Part shown: positions 33,523 through 43,937 of the stretch, piece after piece
Layout: each line of letters starts with the position of its first letter
Position numbering within the stretch: position 1 is the first letter of the stretch
Assembly (NCBI RefSeq): GCF_030705305.1
Contig: NZ_JAUZEE010000002.1
Span: forward strand, 276,374-340,373
Source of the DNA: Leptothrix discophora
GTDB taxonomy: Bacteria; Pseudomonadota; Gammaproteobacteria; Burkholderiales; Burkholderiaceae_C
DNA: 64,000 nucleotides
Direction of reading: 5' to 3'
Program-made: the position numbers and the translations under genes
The notes under the pieces: model-generated
Seen by the model: the letters and a program-made list of their open reading frames with translations, nothing else
Database searches by the model: none
Told to the model about the DNA's origin: nothing

Positions 33523-33606
33523 ACCCCTTTCTTCGGGCTATCCGGATGGCGGCCAGCAGCGAAAGTCTCGACACCCCGTCGTGTCCCGACCTCACCTGCT
33601 GTTGCC

Positions 33607-34725
33607 ATGTTCTCACTCACCTCTCTCCTCTGGCCGGCCCTGTTCACCGCGGCCTGGCTGTGTGCCGGCCTGCTGCAGATCGGCTGGGCCGGCTGGCTGA
33701 CGGGCGCACTGCTCGCGGCCTGGGCGCTGGGTCTGCCGCAGCGCTGGCGTGACCGGCTGGCCGGTGGCGCGCCGCACGAGGCGTCCCAGGTCGTCTCGGT
33801 CAGCGAGGCGGCCCGTCGCATCGACGAGGCCACCCAGCTCTGGACCCAGCACATCCAGGGCGCACAGGCGCAGATGCGCGAGGCGACCGAGCGCCTGATT
33901 GGCGGCTTCCGATCCATCCTCGACCAGCTCGACGAGATCACCCATGCCGATGCCGGCACCGACGACGACTCGGCGCTGGTCCAGCGCGTGAACATGCTGG
34001 CCGACTGCGAACGCGAGCTGCGCGCACTGGTGCAGGGCTTCGGTGCCTTCATCGAGTCGCGTGACCAGATCCTCGGCACCGTGCGTTCGCTGGACCGGGT
34101 CTCCAGCGGCCTGCGCACCATGGCCGAGGACGTCGACGGGCTGGCCCGCCAGACCAACCTGCTGTCGATCAACGCGGCCATCGAGGCGGCCCGCGCCGGT
34201 CCGGCCGGACGCGGCTTCGGCGTCGTCGCCGCCGAGGTGCGACGCCTGTCGACCGCCTCGGGCGAGACCGGCCGGCGCATCGGCGAGCAGGTCCGCCAGT
34301 TCGGCGAGCAGGTCCAGGACACGCTGGCCCAGGCCACCGAACGGGTGCGCGACGACCAGAGCCTGATCCAGCAGTCGGAGAAGACCGTCAGCGCGGTGAT
34401 CGAGCGGGTCGACCACACGGTGGAGGTGCTCAACGCCCGCACCGTCGACCTCGCCCAGCGCAGCGACGCGGTGCGCGGCCAGGTCGAGCAGCTGCTGATC
34501 GCCTTCCAGTTCCAGGACCGGGTGCAGCAGATCCTCGACCAGATCACCCAGTCGATGGCCTCGACGCGGGCCTGCCTGCACGAGGCCGCCGAGACCGGCC
34601 GGATGCCGCAGGCGCAGGACTGGGAGGCGCTGCTGAGCGCGGGCTACACGACGGCCGAGCAGAAGGACCTGAGCATCGATCCGGGCCAGGCCACGCAGGC
34701 CTCCGGCGGCGCGGTGTTCTTCTGA
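33607..34725 (+). CDS. Short methyl-accepting chemotaxis-type protein, first gene of the che operon
   Basis: 372 residues. Two closely spaced helices at 5-45 anchor it in the membrane with almost no periplasmic part. A cytoplasmic helical region follows, with the receptor tip [20 protein letters not shown] near 180. The signalling domain is short, and the helices after the tip are followed by [14 protein letters not shown], a motif seen in small receptor-like proteins encoded in che operons. It probably reports an internal or membrane signal, or acts as an adaptor-like component of the array. The FNR-like box and a palindrome lie upstream. Confidence 0.85.
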   Translation: MFSLTSLLWPALFTAAWLCAGLLQIGWAGWLTGALLAAWALGLPQRWRDRLAGGAPHEASQVVSVSEAARRIDEATQLWTQHIQGAQAQMREATERLIGGFRSILDQLDEITHADAGTDDDSALVQRVNMLADCERELRALVQGFGAFIESRDQILGTVRSLDRVSSGLRTMAEDVDGLARQTNLLSINAAIEAARAGPAGRGFGVVAAEVRRLSTASGETGRRIGEQVRQFGEQVQDTLAQATERVRDDQSLIQQSEKTVSAVIERVDHTVEVLNARTVDLAQRSDAVRGQVEQLLIAFQFQDRVQQILDQITQSMASTRACLHEAAETGRMPQAQDWEALLSAGYTTAEQKDLSIDPGQATQASGGAVFF

Positions 34726-34831
34726 CGCCGGATGTCCATCGGTCGGTTTTTCACCGTCTTTTTCGGCTTTCGGGCCGCCACGGGTCGACCGATCCTCACC
34801 ACCTGATCCCTACCTTCACGGCGTTCCGCTC

Positions 34832-35200
34832 ATGAGCAAGACCATCCTGATCGTCGACGACTCGGCCTCCTTGCGCCAGGTCGTCTCCATCGCGCTGACA
34901 CGAGCCGGCTACGACGTGATCGAGGCCGGCGACGGCATGGACGCGCTGACCAAGCTCGACGGCCGCAAGATCAACCTTGTCGTCAGCGACGTGAACATGC
35001 CGCGCATGGATGGCATCACCTTCGTCTCGCAGATGAAGGCCAATGCCCGCTACAAGTTCACCCCGGTGATCATGCTGACCACCGAGAACGGCGGCGACCG
35101 CATGCAGCAGGGCAAGGCGGCCGGGGCCAAGGCCTGGATCGTCAAGCCCTTCAACCCGCCGGTGCTGCTCGACGCCGTGGCCAAGCTGGTGCTGCCATGA
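34832..35200 (+). CDS. cheY: Chemotaxis response regulator CheY
   Basis: 122 residues, a single receiver domain. The acidic pocket (VDD at 8-10), phosphoacceptor D53 (VVSDVNMP), switch Thr (MLTTEN near 86) and Lys (WIVKPF near 106) are all present. When phosphorylated by CheA it binds the flagellar motor switch or another target. Its stop overlaps the STAS gene start (ATGA). Confidence 0.95.
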   Translation: MSKTILIVDDSASLRQVVSIALTRAGYDVIEAGDGMDALTKLDGRKINLVVSDVNMPRMDGITFVSQMKANARYKFTPVIMLTTENGGDRMQQGKAAGAKAWIVKPFNPPVLLDAVAKLVLP

Positions 35201-35544
35201 ACGACGCCGTCGCAACGGACACCGCCCTCGCGGCAACGCCTGCCGTGAGCTGCACGCTGCCCGCCGAACTCACCATCTTCACCGCCGCCGAGACCCGCGA
35301 TCGCCTGCTGGCCCTGCTGGCCCGGGCCGAGGCCGAGGACCTGCCGCTGCACGTGGACGCGTCCGAGGTGCTCGACGTCGACGGCGCCGGCGTGCAGCTG
35401 CTGGTCTCGCTGTCGCGGCAGTGCGAGCGCGACCGGCGTTTCCTGCGCCTGCTGTCGCCCGCCGACGCGCTGGTGCGTGCCTGCCAGGTGCTGGGCCTGA
35501 GCTTCTGGCTGTCCGCGCAGACGCCGAGCGCCGACACCGCCTGA
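35197..35544 (+). CDS. STAS-domain protein in the che operon
   Basis: 115 residues; start in a 4-bp overlap with cheY. The sequence has the STAS fold, with VDASEVLDVDGAGVQLLVSL near 55-75. In anti-sigma-antagonist proteins this loop carries a phosphorylated Ser or Thr before Gly; here it reads D-V-D-G, so that switch residue is missing, as in MlaB-like STAS proteins. STAS genes between cheY and cheA are known in several proteobacterial che clusters, where they are thought to influence array or CheA output. The precise role is unclear. Confidence 0.85.
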   Translation: MNDAVATDTALAATPAVSCTLPAELTIFTAAETRDRLLALLARAEAEDLPLHVDASEVLDVDGAGVQLLVSLSRQCERDRRFLRLLSPADALVRACQVLGLSFWLSAQTPSADTA

Positions 35545-35595
35545 TGTCCCTTGCGGCGTGCGCAGCGCCGCTCCCGCCTTCTTCCACCGGAACGG

Positions 35596-37968
35596 ATGAT
35601 GAAGAAAAAGACCCGTGACATCGACCTCGGCTTCGTCGCCGAAGCGCTGCCCTCGTTCATCAACGAGGCCACCGAGCAGGTCGAGCAGATCGAGCAGCTG
35701 CTGCTGCAGCTCGAGGAAGATCCCGGTGACCGCGACAAGCTGGACGCGCTCTTCCGCTGCGCCCACACCGTCAAGGGCTCGGCCGGCATCTTCGGCCTGG
35801 ACCGTGTCGTCGCCTTCACGCACGACGTCGAGACCTTGCTGGACCGCCTGCGCGAAGGCCGCATCGACCTGGACCTGCAGGCCAGCACGCTGCTGCTGCA
35901 ATGCAATGACCAGATCCGCCTGCTGGTCACGCAGGCCGCCGACGCGCAGTCCGAGACCGACGAGCAGCTGGCCTATCGCCACGAGCTGACCCGGCGCCTG
36001 CAGGCACTGCTGGGCGCACCGGCCGAGGCCGCACCGCCTGCGGCCGACGCAGCGCCGACGGGCGCGCCGGCGGTGCCGCGCTGGCACCTGTCGGCCACCT
36101 TTGGTCCGGACACCTTCCGCAACGGCATGGACCCGCTGTCGGTGCTGTCCTACCTGGACACGCTGGGCGAGGTGCATGCGATCCGCTGCGACGTCGAGGC
36201 CGTGCCGCCGCTGGACCGCATCGACCCGGAAAGCTGCCACGGCGCCTTCCAGTTCTCGTTCGACAGCGAGGCCAGCCGCGAGGAGATCGAGGCCGCCTTC
36301 ACCTTCGTGCGCGACGACTGCACCGTGCGCCTGATCGCGCCGGGCGCGCCGGTGTCGCACTTCCGGGCCCTGATCGAGGCCATGCCCGATCAGCCGCGCG
36401 TGGGCGAGATCCTCGTGGCCATCGGGGCCATCTCGCGGGCCCAGCTCGATGCCGGCCTGGCCGAGCAGGAAGCGGTGCGCGCGGTCGCACCGGGGGCCGT
36501 GCCGCGCCTGGGCGACCTGCTGCAGGCCAGCACCGGCATCGATCCGGAGGTCATCAGCGCGGCGGTCAGCAAGCAGCAGGCCGAGGTCCGCAAGCCGGTG
36601 CGCGAGTCGCGCGCTGCCGAGCCGGCCGGCCACGCGGGCGACGAACACCGCTACATCCGTGTCCAGGCCGACCGCCTCGATGCGGTCATCAACCTGCTGG
36701 GCGAACTGGTCACGGCCGGCGCCGGTGCGGCCATGCTGTCGCGCCAGACCCGCCAGACCAGCCTGGTCGAGGCCCACGTGCACATGGGCCGCCTGATCGA
36801 GGAGATCCGCAACGGCACGCTGCAGCTGCGCATGGTCCCGATCGGCGAGACCTTCAGCCGCTTCCGCCGGGTCGTGCGCGACACCGCCGCGCAGCTCGGC
36901 AAGGAGGTCGCGCTGGAGATCCTGGGCGGCGAGACCGAGCTGGACAAGTCGATGGTCGAACGCATCGTCGACCCGCTGATGCACCTGGTGCGCAACAGCC
37001 TGGACCACGGCCTGGAAAACGCCGAGGAGCGCGTCGCGGCCGGCAAGTCCGGCACCGGCACGCTGATGCTGAGCGCGCGCCACGAGTCCGGCACCATCCT
37101 GATCTCGATCGAGGATGACGGCCGCGGCATCTCGCGCGAACGCGTGCTGCAGCGCGCCTGGCAGCGCGGGCTGGTCGAGCCTGGCGTGACACCTTCGGAT
37201 GCCGAGATCCTCAACCTGATCTTCGCGCCCGGCTTCTCGACCGCCGAGCAGGTCACCAACCTGTCGGGCCGCGGCGTCGGCATGGACGTGGTCAAGCGCA
37301 ACATCGAGGCGCTGCGCGGCAGCGTCACGGTCCACAGCCTTCCCGGTCGCGGCACCCAGATCCTGATCCGCCTGCCGCTGACGCTGGCCATCATCGACGG
37401 CTTCCTGGTCAGCTCGGCGCAGTCGCGCTTCGTGCTGCCGCTGGCTTCGGTGATCGAGGTCATCGAGGGCCGGCGCGAGTGTGTCGACCGCATGGACCGG
37501 CTCGACGACGGCGACACGCTCGACAGCGGCCGGCGCTGCGTCGAGCTGCGCGGCGAGATGCTGCCGGTCATCGACCTGCGCACGCTCTACGACCTGGAGG
37601 CGCCGCCGGCCGAACTGCCCAGCATCGTCGTGGTGAAGGGCCATTCCGGTCCCTTCGGCATCGCCGTCGATGCGCTGATGGGCCAGCACCAGACCGTCAT
37701 CAAGCCGCTCGGCCCGATCTTCCGGTCGCTGCGTGGCATCTCCGGTTCCTCGATCCTGGGCAACGGCGAGGTCGCGCTGATCCTCGACGTCCAGTCGCTC
37801 GGCCAGCTGGCCGAACGCACGCCGCCGCCACCGCCGCCTGCGTCCGGACGACGACGAGGCGCCAGAACCGACACCGCGACCGCCAACGCCACCGTCAACG
37901 CCAACGCCAACGCGACCCCCACCGACACCGACACCGCTCGCACGAACCTCGAAGGACAGACCCCATGA
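35596..37968 (+). CDS. cheA: Chemotaxis histidine kinase CheA
   Basis: 790 residues from ATG 35596 (a second ATG follows directly). The Hpt domain has the phosphorylated His in [13 protein letters not shown] near 56. A P2-like region follows ([19 protein letters not shown] near 172), then [20 protein letters not shown] near 275, which resembles the N-terminal domain of type II secretion/pilus ATPases. Dimerisation, ATPase ([17 protein letters not shown] near 464, [16 protein letters not shown]) and CheW-like domains come next. The C-terminal 40 residues are a low-complexity Pro, then Thr/Ala/Asn tail. Its stop overlaps the next start. It phosphorylates CheY and CheB. Confidence 0.97.
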   Translation: MMKKKTRDIDLGFVAEALPSFINEATEQVEQIEQLLLQLEEDPGDRDKLDALFRCAHTVKGSAGIFGLDRVVAFTHDVETLLDRLREGRIDLDLQASTLLLQCNDQIRLLVTQAADAQSETDEQLAYRHELTRRLQALLGAPAEAAPPAADAAPTGAPAVPRWHLSATFGPDTFRNGMDPLSVLSYLDTLGEVHAIRCDVEAVPPLDRIDPESCHGAFQFSFDSEASREEIEAAFTFVRDDCTVRLIAPGAPVSHFRALIEAMPDQPRVGEILVAIGAISRAQLDAGLAEQEAVRAVAPGAVPRLGDLLQASTGIDPEVISAAVSKQQAEVRKPVRESRAAEPAGHAGDEHRYIRVQADRLDAVINLLGELVTAGAGAAMLSRQTRQTSLVEAHVHMGRLIEEIRNGTLQLRMVPIGETFSRFRRVVRDTAAQLGKEVALEILGGETELDKSMVERIVDPLMHLVRNSLDHGLENAEERVAAGKSGTGTLMLSARHESGTILISIEDDGRGISRERVLQRAWQRGLVEPGVTPSDAEILNLIFAPGFSTAEQVTNLSGRGVGMDVVKRNIEALRGSVTVHSLPGRGTQILIRLPLTLAIIDGFLVSSAQSRFVLPLASVIEVIEGRRECVDRMDRLDDGDTLDSGRRCVELRGEMLPVIDLRTLYDLEAPPAELPSIVVVKGHSGPFGIAVDALMGQHQTVIKPLGPIFRSLRGISGSSILGNGEVALILDVQSLGQLAERTPPPPPPASGRRRGARTDTATANATVNANANATPTDTDTARTNLEGQTP

Positions 37969-40196
37969 ACCCGAACCAAGCCTCCTGGATTGCCCGCCTG
38001 TTTGCCGGCTCCGCCCTGCGTGACGCCGCCGCCGAGGTCCAGCGCACCGAGCAGGCCCGGCTCGAGTCCGAGCGTGCGCGTGCCGCCACCGAACGCGAGC
38101 GCGCGGCCGCCGAACAGGCCACCGCCGCCGAGAAGGCCGCCCGGGCCGAGCTGGCCGCGCGGCTGGCCGAGGTCGAGTCCGAGCTGAAGGTCCGCACCGA
38201 CATCATGAACGTCACGAGCATCGTCTCGTGGTCGGACAAGAAGGGCGACATCCTCTCCATCAACGACAAGTTCATGGAGGTCTCGAAGTACGGCCGCAAC
38301 GAGCTGATCGGGCATCCGCACAACACGACCCGTCACCCGGACATGCCCAAGGAGACCTTCAAGTCGCTGTGGCAGACCATCGGTCGCGGCGAGATCTTCC
38401 GCGGCGTCATCAAGAACCGCGCCAAGGACGGCACGCCCTACTACGTCGACGCGGTGGTCGCGCCGATCCTGGGCGCCAACGGCAAGCCCGAGAAGTACCT
38501 CGGCGTGCGCTACGACATCACCGAGGTCGAGCTGGAGCGCCACAACGCACGCGGCATCCTCGGCGCGATCGACCTGTCCTACGCCTACATCGAGTTCGAC
38601 CTGAAGGGCCAGGTGCTCAAGGCCAACGCGAACTTCCTCGGCCTGATGGGCTATCGCGAGGACGAGGTGGTCGGCCGCCACCACCGCATGTTCGTCGAGC
38701 CGACCTATGCGGTCTCGCCGTCCTACGAGCAGTTCTGGCGTGACCTCAACGACGGCAAGCCACACAGCGAGGTCTTCAAGCGCATCACCAAGTCGGGCCA
38801 GGAGGTCTGGATCCAGGCCGTCTACGCGCCGGTGCGCGACGAGATGGGACGCGTCAACAAGGTCGTCAAGATCGCCACCGACGTGAGCGCCGAGGTCAAG
38901 TCGCGCCAGATGCTGACGCTGGCCGTCGAGCAGGCCCAGGAAGTGGCCCAGGCCGCCGGCGCCGGCGACCTGACGCGCCGCATCCCGCTGGAAGGCAAGA
39001 CCGGTCCGATCGCGGCCCTGTGTGTTGGCGTCAACGCGTTGATGGAGACCACCTCGGTGATCTCCGCCGACGTCGGCCGCGTGCTGGCCGCGCTGGCCAA
39101 CGGCGACCTGTCGCAGCGCATCACCGCCGACTACGCCGGCACCTTCGGCCAGCTCAAGGCCGATGCCAACGCGACCAGCGAGACGCTCGCGGCCATCATC
39201 GAGGACGTCGGCCGGGTCTTCTCCGGCCTGTCCACCGGCGACCTGAGCCAGCGCATCGTGCGCGAGGCGCAGGGCATCTTCGAGCAGGTCAAGCTCGACG
39301 CCAACTCGACCAGCGAGAAGCTCGCCGGGATCATCGAGGAGGTGCGCGGCGCGGCCGACCAGCTGACCAGCGCGTCCAGCCAGGTCAGCGCGACGGCCCA
39401 GTCGCTGTCGCAGGCGGCCAGCGAGCAGGCCGCCTCGGTCGAGGAGACCACCGCGTCGATCGAGCAGATGTCCGCCTCGATCTCGCAGAACAGCGACAAC
39501 GCCAAGGTCACCGACGGCATGGCCGCCAAGGCCTCCAAGGAAGCCGAGGAGGGCGGCGAGGCCGTCACGATGACGGTCAAGGCGATGAAGCAGATCGCGG
39601 CCAAGATCAGCATCGTCAACGACATCGCCTACCAGACCAACCTGCTGGCGCTGAATGCGGCCATCGAGGCGGCGCGGGCCGGTGAACACGGCAAGGGCTT
39701 CGCGGTCGTCGCCGCCGAGGTCCGCAAGCTGGCCGAACGCAGCCAGGAAGCGGCCAAGGAGATCGGCGACCTCGCCTCCAACAGCGTGTCGACCGCCGAG
39801 CGCGCCGGCAAGCTGCTCGACGAGATCGTGCCGTCGATCAAGAAGACCTCCGACCTGGTGCAGGAGATCTCGGCCGCTTCCGAGGAACAGAGCTCGTCGG
39901 TGACGCAGATCGGCGGCGCGATGGGCCAGCTCAGCAAGGCCACGCAGCAGAACGCGTCGGCCTCCGAGGAACTGGCCGCGACCAGCGAGGAGCTGTCCGG
40001 CCAGGCCGAGCAGCTGCAGCAGGCGATCTCCTTCTTCCACGTCGGCGGTGGCGATGCCGGCCGCCGCACGGTGGTCGACTTCGACGGCGGCCAGCGTCGC
40101 CGCAGTGCCCCGGCGGCCAGCGCCCGGCCGGCAGTGGCCAGTCCTTCGGCGCGTGGCACCGGCACCCTCGGCGCCGCGAACTTCCGGCCTTACTGA
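37965..40196 (+). CDS. Soluble PAS-PAS chemoreceptor (Aer-like signalling domain)
   Basis: 743 residues, start overlapping the cheA stop. There is no membrane helix. An N-terminal coiled coil (30-75, Glu/Arg/Ala-rich) leads to two PAS domains (near 85-190 and 205-310; [17 protein letters not shown] is typical of Aer-type PAS). Three HAMP-like repeats follow ([18 protein letters not shown] near 335, [19 protein letters not shown] near 375, [19 protein letters not shown] near 425), then the signalling domain with [20 protein letters not shown] near 555. It probably senses redox or energy state inside the cell, which fits an FNR-controlled operon. Confidence 0.92.
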   Translation: MNPNQASWIARLFAGSALRDAAAEVQRTEQARLESERARAATERERAAAEQATAAEKAARAELAARLAEVESELKVRTDIMNVTSIVSWSDKKGDILSINDKFMEVSKYGRNELIGHPHNTTRHPDMPKETFKSLWQTIGRGEIFRGVIKNRAKDGTPYYVDAVVAPILGANGKPEKYLGVRYDITEVELERHNARGILGAIDLSYAYIEFDLKGQVLKANANFLGLMGYREDEVVGRHHRMFVEPTYAVSPSYEQFWRDLNDGKPHSEVFKRITKSGQEVWIQAVYAPVRDEMGRVNKVVKIATDVSAEVKSRQMLTLAVEQAQEVAQAAGAGDLTRRIPLEGKTGPIAALCVGVNALMETTSVISADVGRVLAALANGDLSQRITADYAGTFGQLKADANATSETLAAIIEDVGRVFSGLSTGDLSQRIVREAQGIFEQVKLDANSTSEKLAGIIEEVRGAADQLTSASSQVSATAQSLSQAASEQAASVEETTASIEQMSASISQNSDNAKVTDGMAAKASKEAEEGGEAVTMTVKAMKQIAAKISIVNDIAYQTNLLALNAAIEAARAGEHGKGFAVVAAEVRKLAERSQEAAKEIGDLASNSVSTAERAGKLLDEIVPSIKKTSDLVQEISAASEEQSSSVTQIGGAMGQLSKATQQNASASEELAATSEELSGQAEQLQQAISFFHVGGGDAGRRTVVDFDGGQRRRSAPAASARPAVASPSARGTGTLGAANFRPY

Positions 40197-40206
40197 GGAG
40201 ACCGGC

Positions 40207-40758
40207 ATGACGGCCGCTCCCTCTCCTGTCACGGCCGATGCGGCGGGGTCCGATGACCTCGATCCGGCCGCCTCGCAGTTCCTGACCTTCTGGCTCGGCG
40301 AGCGCGTCTTCGCCGTCGGCATCGAGGCGGTGCGCGAGATCATCCAGTACGGCCAGATGACGCTGGTGCCGCGCACGCCTAGCTTCGTGCGCGGCGTGAT
40401 CAACCTGCGCGGCTCGGTCGTGCCGGTGATCGACCTGCAGGCCCGGCTCGGCCGCGGCCGGGCCGAGGTCGGCGAGAAGACCTGCATCGTGATCTTCGAG
40501 GCCCATCGCCAGACCAGCCACCAGGTCGAGCGCGTCGAGCTTGGCCTGATGGTCGATGCGGTCAGCGAGGTCATCGACATCGACGCCGCCCAGGTCGAGC
40601 CCGCACCGCCCTTCGGCAGTGCCGTCGGCCGCGAGTTCATCCGCGGCGTGGTGCGTCGCCAGGAGCGCTTCATCACGCTGCTGGAGACCGGCCACGCGCT
40701 CGACATCGAGGCACTGGCGACCCTGTGCGACCAGGAACAGGAGCGGCTGGCGGCCTGA
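40207..40758 (+). CDS. cheW: Chemotaxis adaptor CheW
   Basis: 183 residues; GAGGAG lies 6 nt before the ATG. It is a single CheW domain: FLTFWLGERVFAVGIEAVRE near 26, the conserved VPRTPSFVRGVINLRGSVVPVID block, and GLMVDAVSEVIDI near 120. It couples receptors to CheA in the array. The start lies 10 bp after the receptor gene. Confidence 0.95.
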   Translation: MTAAPSPVTADAAGSDDLDPAASQFLTFWLGERVFAVGIEAVREIIQYGQMTLVPRTPSFVRGVINLRGSVVPVIDLQARLGRGRAEVGEKTCIVIFEAHRQTSHQVERVELGLMVDAVSEVIDIDAAQVEPAPPFGSAVGREFIRGVVRRQERFITLLETGHALDIEALATLCDQEQERLAA

Positions 40759-40819
40759 TCGCCGGACGCTCCTGCCTGCGCCCCATGCACCCCACGAGCC
40801 TTCCCACGCAAGCCCAGCC

Positions 40820-41695
40820 ATGAGCCTTGACCTCAGCCATCCCCCGGTGCTCGGCGCCTTGCCGCCGCAGCCGACCGTCGACGACTTCTCCGACCGCACC
40901 TTCGGCCGCATCACCGCGCTGATGTACGAGACGGTCGGCCTGTCGATGAACGAGACCAAGAAGTCGCTGGTGGCCTCGCGCCTGGCCCCGCGCATCCAGC
41001 GCCTGGGCCTGCGCGGCTACGACGACTACCTCGCGCTGCTGCTCGACGAGCACGAGGCGGCCGAGTTCCAGATGGCGGTCGACCTGCTGACCACCAACGA
41101 GACCTACTTCTTCCGCGAACCGCACCACTTCGAGCTGCTCGAGAAGGAGCTGATCGCGCGCCACAGCCGCGCCCCGCTGGCGCTGTGGAGCGCGGCCTCG
41201 TCCTTCGGCGACGAGGCCTACAGCACCGCGATGCTGCTGACCGAGCTGCAGAAGTCCGGCCAGATCGGGCCGGACTGGAGCATCCTCGCCACCGACATCA
41301 GCCACCGCGTGCTGCTGTCGGCCAAGGAAGGCGTCTACCCGGTCGACCGGCTGCGCCATGTCAGCCCGGAGCGCCTGAAACGCCATTGCCTGCGTGGCGA
41401 CGGGCCGGCCGAGGGCCAGGTGATGGTCAAGGAAGAGGTCCGCTCGCGCGTGCGGTTCGGCCAGCTCAACCTGTGCCGCCCGATCACCGGCATCGGCCCC
41501 TTCGACATCGTCTTCCTGCGCAACGTGCTGATCTACTTCGATGCCGAGACCAAGCGCGCGGTGATCGACCGCGTGGCCGCGACCATCAAGCCCGGCGGCA
41601 TCCTCTTCATGGGCACCGCCGAAGGCCGCGCCCATGCCGAGTCCGGGCTGGAGCCGCTGGTGCCCGGCGCCTTCCGCAAGCCGGTCAAGCGCTGA
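40820..41695 (+). CDS. cheR: Chemotaxis protein methyltransferase CheR
   Basis: 291 residues. The N-terminal helical domain is followed by a SAM-binding methyltransferase domain with TTNETYFFREPHHFELL near 97, SAASSFGDEAYSTAML near 125 and DIVFLRNVLIYFD near 230. The usual glycine-rich GCSTGEEPYS reads SAASSFGDEAYS here, a variant seen in some CheR proteins. It methylates receptor glutamates for adaptation. Confidence 0.94.
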   Translation: MSLDLSHPPVLGALPPQPTVDDFSDRTFGRITALMYETVGLSMNETKKSLVASRLAPRIQRLGLRGYDDYLALLLDEHEAAEFQMAVDLLTTNETYFFREPHHFELLEKELIARHSRAPLALWSAASSFGDEAYSTAMLLTELQKSGQIGPDWSILATDISHRVLLSAKEGVYPVDRLRHVSPERLKRHCLRGDGPAEGQVMVKEEVRSRVRFGQLNLCRPITGIGPFDIVFLRNVLIYFDAETKRAVIDRVAATIKPGGILFMGTAEGRAHAESGLEPLVPGAFRKPVKR

Positions 41696-41759
41696 GATCG
41701 CCGACCCCGCCGAGCCCACCGAGCCCCATGCGTCCACCGAGTCCACCGAGCCATCCCGC

Positions 41760-42371
41760 ATGCCAGCCCTGACCGCACCCGCCAGCCTGGCCGACGTCTT
41801 CCCGCCGCCGCGCGTGCACCTGCTCAATCCGGGTGACGTGGTGGTGGCCGCGAGCGGCAACCGTCTGGACACGCTGCTGGGCTCGTGCGTCGCGGTCACG
41901 CTGGTCGACCCGCGCGGCACGATCGGCGCGATGTGCCACATCGTGCATGCCAGCGACAGCGACGCGCGTCGCGCGCCCGACACCCACCATGCCCGCGATG
42001 CGCTGCAGGCCATGGCCGATGGCCTGCTGGCGCGCGGCATCGCGCCGCGCCTGTGCCTGGCGCGGGTCTACGGTGGCGCGAACATGTTCCCGGGCCACTA
42101 CCCGAGCCGCTACCCGAGTCATTCCCCGGGCCACGACCCGTGCCCGGCGCGTGCCGGCAACGGTGAAGGCCCGCACGTCCCTCAGCAGGTCCAGCAGCAC
42201 GTCGGCCAGCGCAACGTCGCTCGGGTGCTCGAACTGCTGGCGGCCGGCGGCATCCGCGTCGTCGAGCAGTCGGTCGGCGGCAACGGCTACCGCAAGCTCA
42301 GCTGGCGCATCGGCCTGGACCTGCCGCAGTGCACGGTGGTCGATGCCGCCGCCCCTTCCGATCCCGCCTGA
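41760..42371 (+). CDS. cheD: Chemoreceptor glutamine deamidase CheD, with an insert
   Basis: 203 residues from ATG 41760. Catalytic residues are visible: LDTLLGSCVAVTL near 35 (Thr and Cys) and MCHIVHA near 58 (His). After VYGGANMFPGH an insertion of about 35 residues (HYPSRYPSHSPGHDP and beyond) interrupts the domain before it resumes with RNVARVLELLAAGGI. CheD deamidates receptor glutamines so that CheR and CheB can act on them. The insert is low-complexity and probably a surface loop. Confidence 0.93.
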   Translation: MPALTAPASLADVFPPPRVHLLNPGDVVVAASGNRLDTLLGSCVAVTLVDPRGTIGAMCHIVHASDSDARRAPDTHHARDALQAMADGLLARGIAPRLCLARVYGGANMFPGHYPSRYPSHSPGHDPCPARAGNGEGPHVPQQVQQHVGQRNVARVLELLAAGGIRVVEQSVGGNGYRKLSWRIGLDLPQCTVVDAAAPSDPA

Positions 42372-42405
42372 GCCACCGCCTCAGGCCCAACGTCCGCGAG
42401 TTCCC

Positions 42406-43470
42406 ATGCCGTCCATCCAGGTCTATGTGGTCGACGATTCGGCCGTCGTGCGACAGACCGTCGCGCATCTGCTCGCCGGCCTGGCCGACATCGAGCTGAT
42501 CGGCAGCGCGCCCAATCCGCTGATCGCCGCCGAGGCGCTGCGGCGGCTCAGGCCCGACGTGCTGCTGCTCGACATCGAGATGCCCGGCATGGACGGCCTG
42601 ACCTTCCTGCGCCAGCTCATGGCGAGCAACCCGATCCCGACGGTGATCTGCTCGACGCTGACCAACGAGGGCGGCAAGGTCGCGCTCGAGGCGCTGGCCG
42701 CCGGCGCGGTCGCCGTGCTGGGCAAGCCCAAGCTCGGCCTCAAGCAGCACCTGCAGGACAGCCGGCTGGAGCTGATCCAGACCCTCAAGGCGGCGGCCCG
42801 TTCCAAGCCGCGCCGACGCAGCGCCGAATGCGCGGCCAGCGAGCCGACGCCCTCGCCGCTGCGCAGCGGCACGGCCGCTGGCGTGCATGCGCTGGCGATC
42901 AACAAGCCCGTGGTGATCGGCAGTTCGACCGGCGGCACCCAGGCCATCGAGTGGGTGTTGCGGCAGATGCCGGCCGATGCGCCGGGCATCGCCATCACGC
43001 AGCACATGCCGGAGAAGTTCACCGCGCTGTATGCGCAGCGGCTGGACGGCCTGTGCGCGATCAACGTGCGCGAGGCCCGCGACGGCGACCGCCTTGAACG
43101 CGGCGTCGCGCTGATCGCACCGGGCGGCAAGCACATGCAGTTGCGCAAGGCCGGCGGCCAGTACTACGCGGTCGTCAGCGACGGGCCGCCGGTCAACCGC
43201 CACAAGCCCTCGGTCGACGTGCTGTTCCGCTCGGTGGCCGAATGCGCCGGCCGCAACGCGCTGGGCATCATCATGACCGGCATGGGCGACGACGGCGCGC
43301 GCGGCATGCTGCAGATGCACGACACCGGCGCGCGCACCGTGGCGCAGAACGAGGAGACCTGCGTGGTCTTCGGCATGCCCAAGGAAGCGATCAAGCTGCA
43401 CGCGGTCGACGACATCCTGCCGCTGGAGGCCATCGGCCGGGCCATCCTGCAGTTCGACGCGCGGGCCTGA
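42406..43470 (+). CDS. cheB: Chemotaxis methylesterase/response regulator CheB
   Basis: 354 residues. The receiver domain has VDDSAVVR near 10 and the phosphoacceptor Asp in LLLDIEMPGMDG near 57. A linker leads to the methylesterase domain with catalytic Ser (IGSSTGGTQAI near 172), His (ITQHMPEKF near 200) and Asp (MTGMGDDGARG near 293). It removes methyl groups from receptors. It is the last gene of the operon; no cheZ is seen. Confidence 0.97.
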   Translation: MPSIQVYVVDDSAVVRQTVAHLLAGLADIELIGSAPNPLIAAEALRRLRPDVLLLDIEMPGMDGLTFLRQLMASNPIPTVICSTLTNEGGKVALEALAAGAVAVLGKPKLGLKQHLQDSRLELIQTLKAAARSKPRRRSAECAASEPTPSPLRSGTAAGVHALAINKPVVIGSSTGGTQAIEWVLRQMPADAPGIAITQHMPEKFTALYAQRLDGLCAINVREARDGDRLERGVALIAPGGKHMQLRKAGGQYYAVVSDGPPVNRHKPSVDVLFRSVAECAGRNALGIIMTGMGDDGARGMLQMHDTGARTVAQNEETCVVFGMPKEAIKLHAVDDILPLEAIGRAILQFDARA

Positions 43471-43593
43471 ACGGCCACTGGGCCGGACACAGCCACGGGC
43501 CCTGCCAGGTTGCATCCGTCATCGGCGGCTGCGCTGGCGCAACGCACCGGCAGCGTGCCCGTCGCACACTGGGCCCAGGGCCGAAGGGTCGGC

Positions 43594-43639
43594 CTGATGT
43601 GCCTGGCGCGCCTGTTGCGCCTGATGTGCCTGGCGCGCC
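43594..43639 (+). repeat. Direct repeat of 19 bp (27-bp period)
   Basis: CTGATGTGCCTGGCGCGCC occurs at 43594-43612 and again at 43621-43639. It lies at the probable 5' side of the small membrane-protein gene. It looks like a recent local duplication. Confidence 0.55.
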
Positions 43640-43650
43640 CGATGAGCTGG

Positions 43651-43854
43651 ATGTCCGCGATGTTCCGAGTCCTGTCCTCCCTGCTGTTCGCCAGCCCGCT
43701 GGCACGGGCCGCCACGCCCGAGACCGGCAGCAACTGCCTCGCCCTGCTCGGCGGCCGCCTCGACGCCCGCTGGGGCATCCCGCTGGCCATCGTGGCCGGC
43801 GCGCTGGTGGCCTGGGGGCTGGTGGTGGTGGTGAGGCGCTTGCTGAAGGGCTGA
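43651..43854 (+). CDS. Small membrane protein, uncertain
   Basis: About 67 residues from ATG 43651; ATG 43660 or an upstream ATG in the repeat are alternatives, and the open frame reaches back to 43510. A signal-like segment (FRVLSSLLFASPLARA) is followed by a Cys/Gly stretch and a C-terminal helix (IPLAIVAGALVAWGLVVVV) ending in KG. No family is recognised. It could be a small inner-membrane protein. Coding potential is plausible but not proven. Confidence 0.4.
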   Translation: MSAMFRVLSSLLFASPLARAATPETGSNCLALLGGRLDARWGIPLAIVAGALVAWGLVVVVRRLLKG

Positions 43855-43937
43855 TGTACCTGCCAGGCCCGCCTGGCCTGCAGGCGGGGCCCGTCTAACA
43901 TCTTGACCAGGCACTGTCGCCGGGTTGCGCTGAACCG

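Noticed and set aside
34738-34793. ATCGGTCG/CGACCGAT inverted repeat before cheY
   Set aside because: An 8-bp match with a 40-bp gap is expected by chance in such G+C-rich DNA, and no supporting feature was found.
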